Shown here in pieces: positions 26,087 through 34,937 of a DNA stretch of 64,000 nucleotides; position 1 is the stretch's first letter; every line of letters starts with the position of its first letter. The notes under the pieces are model-generated. The model did no database searches and was not told the origin of the DNA. It was given only the letters and a program-made list of their open reading frames with translations. This DNA is from Halorussus lipolyticus (GTDB lineage: Archaea > Halobacteriota > Halobacteria > Halobacteriales > Haladaptataceae). Made by a program: the position numbers and the translations under genes. The stretch spans positions 124,001 to 188,000 of the forward strand of contig NZ_CP119805.1 of the NCBI RefSeq assembly GCF_029338375.1, given 5' to 3'.

Positions 26087-27062
26087 CGCCAGCGAACGCG
26101 ACCCCGAGCAGGCCGACGAACGCCGCGACGAGTCCAGTTCCGACGGGACCGAGGCCGACCTCGCGGCCCAACTCGACCTGCTGGCCGAGGAGAACCGACG
26201 GCTCCGCGGAGAGTACGTCCGGGCACGCCGGACCACGCATCGTCGGACCGCGCTCGGCATGTTCGCGGTCGGCGCGCTGGCAGTCGTCGGGGCCGTCGTC
26301 TTCCCCGACGCCCGAAGCGTCCTGTTCGCGCTCGGTGGCACCGGGCTGTTCGCAGGCGTGCTGACGTACTACCTGACGCCCGAGCAGTTCGTCGCGGCCG
26401 AGACTGGTGAGCGCGTCTACGCCGCGTTCGCCACGACTGGGGCGCGACTCGTGGCCGAACTCGGCCTGCAAGACGACCGGGTGTACGCACCCGCCGAGAC
26501 CGACGACGACGAGTTCGCCGGGGTGCGACTCTTTGTCCCCCAGCGAGGCGACTACGCGGTTCCCCCGCCCGAAAAGTTGGATTCGGTGTTCGTCGTAGCC
26601 GACAACGAGTTCGAGCGGGGGGTCGCCCTGCCGCCGTCCGGCGGGGCACTCTACCGGGAGTTCTCGTCGGCCATGACTGCACGAGTCGCCGACCGGCCCA
26701 GTCCGCTCGGCGACCAGTTGGCCGACGCGCTCGTGGAGGGCTTCGAACTCGCGGACAGCGCTACCGCCGACGCAAACCCCGACGAGGGCAGACTCGTGGT
26801 TGAACTCTCGGGCCTCGTCTACGGCGCGGCCGACCGCTTCGACCATCCGGCGGTCTCCTTCCTCGCGGTCGGTCTGTCAGCCGAACTCGGTACGCCCGTG
26901 ACAGCGACTGTTAGGGCCGAAGCGGGCGACGAGGACAACCCGACCGAGGCCAGTGAGACGGGTGCGTCGGCCGGAGCAGGCGAAAGCGAGGGTGCCGACG
27001 CGCTGGTCGCCTTCGAGTGGGACCCTGCCGTGTTCGAGGCCGAAACGCCGGAGCGAGCGTAG
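26079..27062 (+). CDS. Coiled-coil membrane protein of the MoxR/DUF58 cluster
   Basis: This 327-residue protein has an acidic N-terminus and a short coiled coil ('LDLLAEENRRLRGEYVRARR', about 29-48). Two transmembrane helices follow at about 55-105, then a soluble alpha/beta domain (110-285) and an acidic Ala/Glu/Ser-rich tail. No catalytic motif is visible and I do not recognise the family. The ATG lies inside the stop region of the upstream gene (ATGAGTGA), so translation is coupled. It is convergent with moxR, one base from its stop codon. Confidence 0.7.
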   Translation: MSDASERDPEQADERRDESSSDGTEADLAAQLDLLAEENRRLRGEYVRARRTTHRRTALGMFAVGALAVVGAVVFPDARSVLFALGGTGLFAGVLTYYLTPEQFVAAETGERVYAAFATTGARLVAELGLQDDRVYAPAETDDDEFAGVRLFVPQRGDYAVPPPEKLDSVFVVADNEFERGVALPPSGGALYREFSSAMTARVADRPSPLGDQLADALVEGFELADSATADANPDEGRLVVELSGLVYGAADRFDHPAVSFLAVGLSAELGTPVTATVRAEAGDEDNPTEASETGASAGAGESEGADALVAFEWDPAVFEAETPERA

Positions 27063-27063
27063 T

Positions 27064-28062
27064 CTACGACTCGCCGTGTCCGCGGTCGTCTTCCGCGTCT
27101 ACGCTCGGGGTGGCCTCGATGCCGTCCGGTGGTTCCACGCCGTCCGAGATGGTCTCGACTATCTCCTCGACAGTGACGTCGCTCAGGTTGGCCTCCGCGC
27201 TCGGGACCAGTCTGTGGGTCAGCACCGGCATCGCCAGCGCCTTCACGTCGTCGGGAATCACGTAGTCGCGACCTCGAATCGCCGCGCGGGCCTTCGCCGC
27301 GTTGAGGTACGAGAGGCCCGCTCTGGGGGACGCGCCGTGGTCGAGTTCGGGACTCTCGCGGGTCGCCACCACCAAGTCGAGGAGATACCGCTTGACCGCG
27401 CTATCGACGTGAACCGAATCCACCGTCTCGCGCGCCGACAGAATCTCGTCGGCGGTGACGACCTGTGAGACGTTCTCCGAACCGAGTTCCGGCCGGTCGT
27501 CGAACCGGTCGAGGAGGACCATCTCGTCGGACCGGTCGGGCGGTTCGACGGTGAACTTGAACTGGAAGCGGTCGCGCTGGGCGATAGGCAACTCGTAGGT
27601 CCCCTCCATCTCGACGGGGTTCTGAGTCGCCACGACGAGGAAGGGGTTCGGAAGCGAGAGCGTCTCGCCCTCGATTGTGACGGTCTGTTCCTGCATCGCT
27701 TCCAACAGGGCCGACTGGGTTTTGGGGGTCGCGCGGTTGATTTCGTCGGCCACGACGAGGTTGGCGAACACCGGGCCGCGCTGGAGTTGGAACTCGCCGG
27801 TCTCCTCGCGGTAGACGTGGGTGCCGGTGATGTCGGCCGGCAGGATGTCGGGCGTCATCTGGATTCGGTTGGTGTCGAGACCGGTCGCCCGAGCGAACAA
27901 CCGAGCGATGGTGGTCTTAGCGACGCCCGGAACCCCCTCCATGAGGACGTGACTCCGGGTCAACAGCGAGATGGTGAGAATTTCGACCACCTCGTCGTTG
28001 CCGACCAAGACGGTCTGTATCTCGTCACGGAGCGCGTCGTAGACCCCGGCGGGTTCGGTCAT
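27064..28062 (-). CDS. MoxR-family AAA+ ATPase
   Basis: This 332-residue ATPase has Walker A GVPGVAKTTIARLFA, Walker B LVVADEINRATPKTQSALLEAMQE with the MoxR-specific 'EINRA' and a sensor I 'VATQNPVEMEGTYELPIAQRDRF'. It should form a hexamer that remodels partner proteins, most likely the DUF58 product encoded opposite. ATG 28062 (MTEPAGVYDALRDE) is preferred; the 39 upstream open codons are not MoxR-like. The genes for DUF58 and MoxR are on opposite strands here, whereas they usually form one operon. Confidence 0.9.
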   Translation of the reverse strand: MTEPAGVYDALRDEIQTVLVGNDEVVEILTISLLTRSHVLMEGVPGVAKTTIARLFARATGLDTNRIQMTPDILPADITGTHVYREETGEFQLQRGPVFANLVVADEINRATPKTQSALLEAMQEQTVTIEGETLSLPNPFLVVATQNPVEMEGTYELPIAQRDRFQFKFTVEPPDRSDEMVLLDRFDDRPELGSENVSQVVTADEILSARETVDSVHVDSAVKRYLLDLVVATRESPELDHGASPRAGLSYLNAAKARAAIRGRDYVIPDDVKALAMPVLTHRLVPSAEANLSDVTVEEIVETISDGVEPPDGIEATPSVDAEDDRGHGES

Positions 28063-28436
28063 CGTGGACCGTGACCACTTCAAGGCGGATAACTCGTCGG
28101 GTTCGTTTCGAGCGCGTCGGACAAACGCGGTCCTCGTCGGCGGTTTAGGCCATGATTTGCATCGGTAGCGACTCGACACCGACGAGGACTCTGTGCTTCC
28201 GACGGTCCCACCGAACCGGTAGACTCGGCGGAACGAGTTGGACCGCGATGGTTGTCGATGCCCCGGCGGACGGTGCGGTCGGACGAGCGGTCACTGGTCG
28301 TTGCTCGAACGACCACTTGCCGATGGACGAGTAGCCGCGTGCATCCGCGGGAGAAAGAATCAAAAGAGCGTGTTAGAAGCATTTTTATACATGCTTAAAA
28401 TATAGTAAGAAGACTATAATAACGAATATTGTTTCC
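28063..28436. other. Intergenic region upstream of moxR
   Basis: This 374-base gap holds an A/T-rich segment at about 28376-28436 with a minus-strand TATA-like TGTATAAAAATG (28379-28390). A 72-codon minus-strand frame (28145-28363, TTG start) sits at the right distance from it but is basic and Pro/Ser-rich, unlike genes here. I treat it as non-coding or as the moxR leader. The A/T-rich part also serves as the 3' region of the DUF4350 gene. Confidence 0.4.
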
Positions 28437-29576
28437 CTACTCGTCTCGGCGTTCGAGCGCGGAAACCACGCGCTCGACGCGCTCTCGGTCCCAATCGGGA
28501 TAGCGCCGTTCGAGGTGCGCGACCAACTCGGCGGGCGAGGCCCGAGGACGGTCCTCGTCGTCAGACCGGGCGAACGCCGAGCGCCACCGCTCGGGGAGCG
28601 TCTGCCGGATTCGACGCCCGACGCGCGCGACGGGCCTCCCCGAGGTAATGGCTAACACGGACTCCGCCCCGACTGCGGGCCGACGAGACCAGACCGCCAG
28701 CGCGCCGACAACCAGCGCACCCAGACCGAGTTGGAGGACGGCCGACTGTCGGACGAGGAGGACCCCGAGAACCGCGGGCGGGAGCGCCGACTCGACGTGC
28801 GAGTAGTCGAGCAAGAGCGTTCGGTGGTCCGCTAGCAGGGAACGCGCGAACTGGCGGTTACCCGGCCGGTCGAGCATCGCGTTGATGAACACGCTCGGGT
28901 CGCTCACAACGACGACACGGCCCGCGCCGACCGATTCGACCGTCGCCACGGGGTACGACCGGACCGACTCGCTCCGGTCAAGCGTGGCGTTGCCGTTGGT
29001 GTCGAGATAAGCGTAGTCGGACGTATTGACCAGCGTGGTCGCGCCGTTGGGGGTGACCGCGGTGGCGTGGTTCAGCGTGACCGATTCGACGCCCGCAACC
29101 AGCGAGTGGTTCGCTACGCCGGTCGCAACCGGCATCACAGGACTCCGGTAGTTCGAGTATCCGTCGCGCAATCGCCCGGTGTCGAGGCGCGCCGACGCGC
29201 CGACCGACCCGAGGAGGTCGTCGGCGTGGGGGCCGAAGTCGCCCGCGACGACGAGCGTGCCCCCGGTTCTGACGAACTCGGCCACCCGTCCGGCCTCGCC
29301 CGAGCGATATGCCGAGTCCGGCGACAGCACGAACGCGACCGTTCCGGGCGGGGTCGCCGACGAGTAGGCCGCCGTGTCACCGGTCACCGTCACGTCGAGT
29401 CCCGCGTCGTCGGCGACCGACCGGAGCGAACTCGCGCCGTCCCACTCGGTGTTGAACGTGCTGAACGTCGCCCCGGACGTACCCGCGCTGAAGACGACCA
29501 GTCCTGCGATAGCGACGACTAAGCCAGCGAGAACAACCTGCGGTACCGACGGCGACGACCAGTCGGACGCGTCCAT
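28437..29576 (-). CDS. DUF4350 domain membrane protein (MoxR cluster)
   Basis: This 379-residue protein has an N-terminal transmembrane helix (about 13-32), then an extracellular GATase-like DUF4350 domain ('TFNTEWDGASSLRSVADDAGLDVTVTGD' and 'VAEFVRTGGTLVVAGDFGPHADDLLGSVG'). A second helix lies near 275-300 and a cytoplasmic Arg-rich tail follows. DUF4350 is a standard partner in MoxR/DUF58/DUF4129 loci and may bind a ligand. ATG 29576 is chosen because the 16 codons upstream do not match the family. It is separated from moxR by 374 bases. Confidence 0.8.
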   Translation of the reverse strand: MDASDWSSPSVPQVVLAGLVVAIAGLVVFSAGTSGATFSTFNTEWDGASSLRSVADDAGLDVTVTGDTAAYSSATPPGTVAFVLSPDSAYRSGEAGRVAEFVRTGGTLVVAGDFGPHADDLLGSVGASARLDTGRLRDGYSNYRSPVMPVATGVANHSLVAGVESVTLNHATAVTPNGATTLVNTSDYAYLDTNGNATLDRSESVRSYPVATVESVGAGRVVVVSDPSVFINAMLDRPGNRQFARSLLADHRTLLLDYSHVESALPPAVLGVLLVRQSAVLQLGLGALVVGALAVWSRRPAVGAESVLAITSGRPVARVGRRIRQTLPERWRSAFARSDDEDRPRASPAELVAHLERRYPDWDRERVERVVSALERRDE

Positions 29577-29767
29577 TCCAGACGGGATACACCGTCGGCC
29601 GTATAGAATCGTTCCCATAGTCACACCCCGACCGAGCGTGTATCTTTCCGCGGCCGAAGACGGAATCTCGGCGTCGGGAGGACTCCGACGAGGAGTCGGT
29701 GGTCCTTGCCAGTCGGGTCCCGGAACCGCCGATAGCTTTTCCGGACGCGACGCGGTATGTGAGGGAG

Positions 29768-30043
29768 ATGAGTTCCCGACAGCGAGAACGGTTCGTGCGG
29801 TGGCAGACCGCGTGGATGCTCGCCGGGGTGTTCGCCTTGCTCGCGCTGGACGCGCTGTCTGTCCCGCGTTTCATCGCCGTCTCGCTTCTCGGACTGCTGG
29901 TTCTCGTCCAGTTTACGGCCCCCATCAACGTGACGCCGCGGTGGCGACAGCGACTCGGATGGCTGGTGACGCTCGCGCTGGTCGGATTCGGACTTCTCGT
30001 GGTCGGATACGTGGTCGGCATACTCCCCTCGGGACTGGTCTGA
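29768..30043 (+). CDS. Small three-helix membrane protein
   Basis: This 91-residue protein has three hydrophobic segments (about 11-30, 35-52, 64-86) separated by Arg-rich turns. A GAGGGAG sequence directly before ATG 29768 could serve as ribosome-binding site and excludes the longer in-frame start. It stands alone between the MoxR cluster and the PIG-L gene. No family motif is seen and I do not recognise it with confidence. Confidence 0.65.
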   Translation: MSSRQRERFVRWQTAWMLAGVFALLALDALSVPRFIAVSLLGLLVLVQFTAPINVTPRWRQRLGWLVTLALVGFGLLVVGYVVGILPSGLV

Positions 30044-30154
30044 CGCCGCCCGATAGCCCCCGGTTACGAAACCCACCGATACGCCGATAGCGACTCCGTG
30101 TCGGTCCCCGACCCTCCTCGGGACGACTCGGCCCACTGGTTCCCGTCCAGCGCA

Positions 30155-30856
30155 CTACCGTATTCGTTCGCCGTTCCCCCGGACTTGCCGGAGCAATTCG
30201 AACGGTTCGGCCGCCTCTAGCCCCGACTTCGCTCCCCAGAGCTTCGCGTTCCGACGCACGTCCTCGGTGTTCCGGGGATGGGGGTGTGTCTGTAACTCGG
30301 TCCGATGCTCGCGGAGGGCTTCGAGTTTCGTCTCCAGTTGCTCGGAGATGTCCACGAACGAGGTCGGCTGAAAGGCGTTCTGCACCGATGGAGCCGACCA
30401 CTCGGACGTAGAGAGCGTCTCGTAGGCGAAGACGGATTCGACCGTCGAGTCTGGAAGCGGTCGCGCCGCCGTAATCACCGCCCGGCAGGTCAGTTCGTGA
30501 CTGATGTTCAGGTCGCCGTAGTGATGGGTATATATCACGTCGGGTTCGTGAGTGCGAATCTCGTCCTCGACCGCCTTCACGAGGTCCAACAGCGGAATCG
30601 CGTCGAAGGAGTTGTCCGGAAAGCCGTGAAAGCTCACCGAGTCGATACCGAGGACCGAACACGCTCTTCGAGTACAGTCGCGCCGCTCTCTCATCTTCGT
30701 CTCGACTTCCGGAGTGATTTCGTCGTATCGGGCGGGTTCGGCCTCCGAGAGGATAGAAACGTGAACGTCGTCGCCTTCCTGTTCGTGTCTCGCTAGTGCC
30801 CCACCGACGCCGATGATTTCGTCGTCCGGGTGCGTCGCCACACATAGCACCTTCAT
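30155..30856 (-). CDS. PIG-L (LmbE-like) family deacetylase
   Basis: This 233-residue metalloenzyme carries the family motif THPDDE at residues 8-13 (metal ligands His9 and Asp12) and 'YTHHYGDLNISH' near 110-121, providing the distal His. These enzymes remove N-acetyl groups from GlcNAc-type sugars in glycolipids or polysaccharides. 'MKVLCVATHPDDEIIGVGG' fixes the ATG at 30856 over 19 extra codons. It opens the glycan island, where a deacetylase for an N-acetylated sugar nucleotide, lipid-linked sugar or polymer makes sense. Confidence 0.88.
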   Translation of the reverse strand: MKVLCVATHPDDEIIGVGGALARHEQEGDDVHVSILSEAEPARYDEITPEVETKMRERRDCTRRACSVLGIDSVSFHGFPDNSFDAIPLLDLVKAVEDEIRTHEPDVIYTHHYGDLNISHELTCRAVITAARPLPDSTVESVFAYETLSTSEWSAPSVQNAFQPTSFVDISEQLETKLEALREHRTELQTHPHPRNTEDVRRNAKLWGAKSGLEAAEPFELLRQVRGNGERIR

Positions 30857-30968
30857 GATTCTCCAGTCCGGGTTCGATGTTTGCCGGTAAAAGATGTCGC
30901 CTTCGTCCAACAACTCAAGAGACTATTACTTTCCCGTAATCCCGTGACCGGTGCTGGTCGGCCCGGTC

Positions 30969-30978
30969 GATTTTTATG
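30969..30978 (+). promoter_or_regulatory. TATA element of the DUF1616 gene
   Basis: GATTTTTATGA is centred about 31 bases before the GTG at 31005, consistent with a leaderless or near-leaderless transcript and supporting the GTG start. Confidence 0.5.
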
Positions 30979-31004
30979 AACCCTCGCCGTAGGCCATTGC
31001 TACC

Positions 31005-31952
31005 GTGGCCGGGGACCAGTTCGTTGCCGACCGGCTTTCGCCGGACCTCGCGGCCGTAGCCGTCAGCCCGTTCGTCCTCGGTATCGTGACGCTCGTACCG
31101 GGCCGCCTCGGGGCGGCGCTCCGTCTGGTCGTGGGCTTCCCGTTCGTCTTCTTCGCCTCCGGATACGCACTGGTCGTCGCGCTCTTTCCCGAGAAGCGCG
31201 CCATCGAGACGGTCGAGCGCACCCTGCTCACAGTCGTCGCCAGCCTTCTGGCCGTCACGGCAGTCGGCGTCCTGCTGAACGTTTCCCCGTGGCCCATCTC
31301 GACGCGAAATCTCCTTCTTGGACTGAGCGCCGCAACGCTACTCGGGGTCGTTGCCGCGACAGTCCGGCGACCGGACGCCGAGGAGTCCGGGCGAAACGAC
31401 CGCTCTGGTGTCCGCGAACGCTTCCGAAATCGGACGCTCCTCGACGCGGCAGTCGTCGCCGCGGTCCTGCTCGCGGCGGGAACCGTCGCTTACACTAGCT
31501 ACGGCGAGCGCGGGGACGGCTTCACCGAGGCCTACCTGTTGACACCCAACGAGTCGGACGAACTCGTCGCGGCGACCGGGGAGTTCGGCGCTCAGAGCCG
31601 CGTCCAGAGCCAAGCCCGGACGCGAGTGGTTTTCGGACTGGAGAACCACGAGAAGCGCCGCGTCCGGTACACCGTGGTCGTCCGCCGACAGCAGGTGTCC
31701 GAAACCGGCGCGGGCCGACGGGGAGAGGCCAGTCTCGACGAGGGTCGAATCGTCTCCCGATTCTCACAACAGGTGGACGCCGGCGGGAACTGGCGGGTGA
31801 ACGACGTACTCCGTCCTCCCGACCGAGAGCGCATCCGGGTGAGCTATCTCGTCTACCGAGGCGACCCTCCGGCCAACTCGTCGGTGGCGAACGCCTATCG
31901 AGAGGTCCACCTCTGGCTTCCGAATCCACCGCCGGGAAACCAGACCGGCTAG
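31005..31952 (+). CDS. DUF1616 family membrane protein
   Basis: This 315-residue protein has four N-terminal transmembrane helices (residues 15-115), a further helix near 147-168, and an extracellular beta-rich domain to the C-terminus ('LTPNESDELVA', 'VVFGLENHEKRRVRYTVVV', 'LRPPDRERIRVSYLVYRGDPP'). This is the DUF1616 layout. Family members often sit in archaeal surface-glycan loci, and a role in envelope biogenesis is inferred from context. The 272 bases to the next gene hold nothing recognisable apart from its leader. Confidence 0.8.
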   Translation: MAGDQFVADRLSPDLAAVAVSPFVLGIVTLVPGRLGAALRLVVGFPFVFFASGYALVVALFPEKRAIETVERTLLTVVASLLAVTAVGVLLNVSPWPISTRNLLLGLSAATLLGVVAATVRRPDAEESGRNDRSGVRERFRNRTLLDAAVVAAVLLAAGTVAYTSYGERGDGFTEAYLLTPNESDELVAATGEFGAQSRVQSQARTRVVFGLENHEKRRVRYTVVVRRQQVSETGAGRRGEASLDEGRIVSRFSQQVDAGGNWRVNDVLRPPDRERIRVSYLVYRGDPPANSSVANAYREVHLWLPNPPPGNQTG

Positions 31953-32224
31953 CGGACGAGTGGCTCCCGGATGCCCGGCAGTCGATTTTCGGCCGTGAAA
32001 CCCCAGGTTGCGGATTGAAACGCCGGAATATTGCATCGTTATGTGAGAAGTAATCCGTCTTCTGGGCCGAGAACTGTCTGAACGGTAAGCGATGGTTATC
32101 ACCGTTCCTGTAGAGTCTCACTTTCGAAATCCGGCGGGACAAGAGTTCAGTCTGGCAAAGAACCGCATTTAGCTCACTAAACGGCTGAACTCAACGAGAA
32201 CCTGTCCGGCACCGGAGTGATAGA

Positions 32225-33523
32225 ATGTCACGGACCGAAACTGGAGACGAAATACCGCAAGACACTCGCAACCGGGCCGCCGTCGGCGTCATTGCGGGAC
32301 GGGGGAACGTTGATGTAGTCGCACGAGTCGTCATGCGGGCCCATCAGCACGGCCACTACGTCCTCGTTTACTGCAGACCCGGCGTCCAACTCCCCGATTT
32401 CGTCCGCGAGCGAAACGTCTCCGTGCTGACTCCCGAAAAGGAGACGACCGCCAGCGAGGAGGACGTGCTTCGGATGGCGAGTCAGCACCTCGGATTCCCC
32501 GGACTTCTGTTTCACGACACCGCCGGCGAGTACGTCGATTACGACCGAAGCAGACGCGAGAACTTCGAGGACGACGACGCCTACGTGGTCGAGCCATCGA
32601 CTCGTCCGGGACCGGACTCGGACCTGCTTTCGATGGTCGCGGCCATCCCCGCGTTCGAGGAGAGCGCCACCATCGGCGACGTCGTACGCGAGACGAGCGA
32701 GTACGTGGACGACGTGCTGGTGGTGGACGACGGCAGTAGCGACGACACCGCAGAAGTCGCTCGGGACGCGGGGGCGATAGTCGTCGAACACGACCGGAAT
32801 CAGGGTTACGGGGGCGCACTTCGCACCGCCTTTCGGTGTGCCGACCGCTGGGGTATCGAAGACATGGTTGTCCTCGACGCCGACGGCCAGCACGACCCCG
32901 CAGACGTGCCGAAACTTGTCGAAGCGCGCCGCGAGCGCGACGCCGACCTCGTGATAGGAAGTCGGTTTCTCCCCGGTAACGAAACCTCGTTGCCGGTCTA
33001 CCGCAGGTTCGGACTCTCCGCCATCAACCTCCTCACCAACGCCAGTCTCGGTCTGGTCCAGTCGCCGATAAGCGACACCCAGAGCGGGTTCCGGGCCTAT
33101 GGACGTCGAGCAGTCGAGTCGCTGGCAGAGGACCCCGAAATCGGGGAAGGGATGAGCGCGAGTACAGACATCCTCTATCACGCGAGCAGGGAGGGCTACG
33201 ACATCGAGGAGGTCTCCACGACCATCCAGTACGACGTGGAAAACGGTAACAGTCACCATCCGGTCGCGCACGGTCTCCACCTCGTGGCGAACATCCTCCG
33301 GACGGTGGAGCGAGGGCATCCGGTCGCCATTCTCGGTGTTCCGGGGTTCCTCGGGTCAATTTCCGGCATCGGCCTCGGTTTCTGGACGCTTCACATCTAC
33401 GTCCAGACGCAGGTGTTCCCCATCGGATACGCTATCCTATCGGTGTTCTTAGGATTGGCGGGTATCTTCGCGTGTTTCACCGCCATCGTCCTCCACGCGC
33501 TCACCGAAACGGTGCAGAGCTAA
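32225..33523 (+). CDS. GT2 glycosyltransferase (dolichyl-phosphate sugar synthase-like) with N-terminal extension
   Basis: This 432-residue protein has a GT-A domain from about residue 140: 'VAAIPAFEESATIGDVV', 'DDVLVVDDGSSDDT', DxD motif in 'VVLDADGQHDPAD' and 'DLVIGSRFLPG'. Two transmembrane helices end the protein (about 367-390 and 402-425). Such enzymes charge dolichyl phosphate with a sugar at the cytoplasmic face, as in archaeal N-glycosylation. The first 135 residues ('AAVGVIAGRGNVDVVARVVMRAHQHGHYVLVYC') form a separate Rossmann-like domain not part of ordinary GT2 enzymes. It is the first plus-strand glycosyltransferase of the island. Confidence 0.85.
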   Translation: MSRTETGDEIPQDTRNRAAVGVIAGRGNVDVVARVVMRAHQHGHYVLVYCRPGVQLPDFVRERNVSVLTPEKETTASEEDVLRMASQHLGFPGLLFHDTAGEYVDYDRSRRENFEDDDAYVVEPSTRPGPDSDLLSMVAAIPAFEESATIGDVVRETSEYVDDVLVVDDGSSDDTAEVARDAGAIVVEHDRNQGYGGALRTAFRCADRWGIEDMVVLDADGQHDPADVPKLVEARRERDADLVIGSRFLPGNETSLPVYRRFGLSAINLLTNASLGLVQSPISDTQSGFRAYGRRAVESLAEDPEIGEGMSASTDILYHASREGYDIEEVSTTIQYDVENGNSHHPVAHGLHLVANILRTVERGHPVAILGVPGFLGSISGIGLGFWTLHIYVQTQVFPIGYAILSVFLGLAGIFACFTAIVLHALTETVQS

Positions 33524-33567
33524 TCGGCCCCGCGACGAGCAGAAAGACCCTCTCAGAGGGCATAGCG

Positions 33568-33578
33568 TTAATATAAGA
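33568..33578 (+). promoter_or_regulatory. TATA element upstream of the GT4 pair
   Basis: TTAATATAAGA predicts transcription start near 33600, about 13 bases before the short leader ORF at 33613 and roughly 87 bases before the first glycosyltransferase ATG. Confidence 0.5.
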
Positions 33579-33612
33579 GCTTGTTGTACGGTCTTGCACT
33601 CGGGGGTTTCCA

Positions 33613-33690
33613 ATGAGTTCACTAACGACGGGTTCGGTATCGGGGAATCGAGAGCAGAGCCAAACGTCGGAACGACGGGGCGATACATGA
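33613..33690 (+). CDS. Possible 25-residue leader peptide overlapping a GT4 gene
   Basis: An ATG at 33613 opens a 25-codon frame ending TGA at 33688-33690, which overlaps the next gene's ATG (33687) as ATGA. It begins shortly after the predicted transcription start. The peptide is Ser/Thr/Arg-rich with no membrane segment. It could couple translation of the glycosyltransferase, or be fortuitous. Confidence 0.35.
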   Translation: MSSLTTGSVSGNREQSQTSERRGDT

Positions 33691-34937
33691 GTGACCGGCG
33701 GATTCTCGTCGTCTCGCAGATGTTTCCGACGGAGATGGGTGGCAACGCATCCAGAACCGGAGAGATTGCACGCCGACTCGAAGACGACGGCTGGGAGGTG
33801 ACTGCCGTTGCGCCCGCCAAATCCTACCCACCCGGTGAGTACGAGCGGTCGTGGTCGAGACACGAGACGGAGCGATGGGAGGACATGGCGGTCCATCGCC
33901 TGTGGACGTGGCAACCGGTGCGTCCCGATCCGGGGATACTCGTGCGACTCGCCTACTATCTCGTCTTCGCGTTTCACGCCATGGCGTGGGTGACGGTTCA
34001 CGCCGACGAGTACGACGCAATCGTGACGACCGCGCCGCCGATTTTTACGGCGCTGTCGGCGCTCCCGGCCGCGGTGTTGAAGCGAAAACCGCTATTCGTG
34101 GACCAGCAGGACCTCTGGATAGAAGCGGCCGCGGGGTTGGGGTTCATCGAGAAAGACGGTCTCCTCGCGCGACTCAGCAGACTCTATCAGTCCGCGATAT
34201 TCGCGGTCGCCGAGCGAATCTTCGTCACGACCGACGAGATGGACCGACGACTCAGACGGCGCTACCGCCACGTCGGACCCGACGAGACGGTGCCAGTTCC
34301 GAACGGCGTCGATACCACCGAGTTCACGCCCGCAGACGACCCGCCGGACGACACGCTGGTCTTCTGCGGGCACGTCGGCCACCCGCGAGCGATTCCGGTC
34401 TATCTCGAAGCGATGACTCGGATGGAAAACGACGTTCGCCTCAGGGTCGTCGGGGGCGGCGACCGACTCCCCGCGGTCAAACGGCGCGCAGAGGACCTCG
34501 GCATCGAACAGAACGTGACGTTCCACGGGACCGTAGACGGCGACCGAGTGCCGGAACTGGTCGCCGACTCCACCGTCGGCATTGCGCCGATACGGATGGA
34601 CGAGAGCCTCGAATATTCGGTCCCCATCAAGGTCTACGAGTACATGTCCTGCGGCCTCCCGGTCGTCGCCACCGACATCGGTGCCGTGACCGAGTTCATG
34701 GACGAGAGCAGCGGTGGCGTGGCCGTCGAGAACGACCCCGATGCCGTCGCCGACGCCCTCGACGCACTCTTGGACGACCGACGCAAACGTCGGCGATTCG
34801 GACAGCGAGGACGGGCATTCGTCAAGGACCGGTACGACTGGACTGCAATCGGCAAGCACCTGAGCGACACGATACGCCGGGTTGCGACCGACGAGACCGA
34901 GGAGGTCGAACCGATTGCAGTCGCGGAGGGTAGATGA
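33687..34937 (+). CDS. GT4 family glycosyltransferase
   Basis: This 416-residue GT-B enzyme has an N-terminal acceptor domain ('ILVVSQMFPTEMGGNASRTGEIARRL') and a C-terminal donor domain with 'VPNGVDTTEFTP' (about 207-218), 'VFCGHVGHPRAIPVYLEAM' and the E-x7-E type motif in 'EYSVPIKVYEYMSCGLPVVATDIGAVTEFM' (about 310-340). Hydrophobic patches near 92-130 suggest membrane association. It overlaps the following GT4 gene by four bases (ATGA), so the two likely add consecutive sugars. Confidence 0.88.
   Translation: MSDRRILVVSQMFPTEMGGNASRTGEIARRLEDDGWEVTAVAPAKSYPPGEYERSWSRHETERWEDMAVHRLWTWQPVRPDPGILVRLAYYLVFAFHAMAWVTVHADEYDAIVTTAPPIFTALSALPAAVLKRKPLFVDQQDLWIEAAAGLGFIEKDGLLARLSRLYQSAIFAVAERIFVTTDEMDRRLRRRYRHVGPDETVPVPNGVDTTEFTPADDPPDDTLVFCGHVGHPRAIPVYLEAMTRMENDVRLRVVGGGDRLPAVKRRAEDLGIEQNVTFHGTVDGDRVPELVADSTVGIAPIRMDESLEYSVPIKVYEYMSCGLPVVATDIGAVTEFMDESSGGVAVENDPDAVADALDALLDDRRKRRRFGQRGRAFVKDRYDWTAIGKHLSDTIRRVATDETEEVEPIAVAEGR

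Noticed and set aside
28145..28363. 72-codon minus-strand ORF before moxR
   Set aside because: TTG start, basic Pro/Ser-rich content and no motif; a TATA-like box nearby more likely serves moxR.
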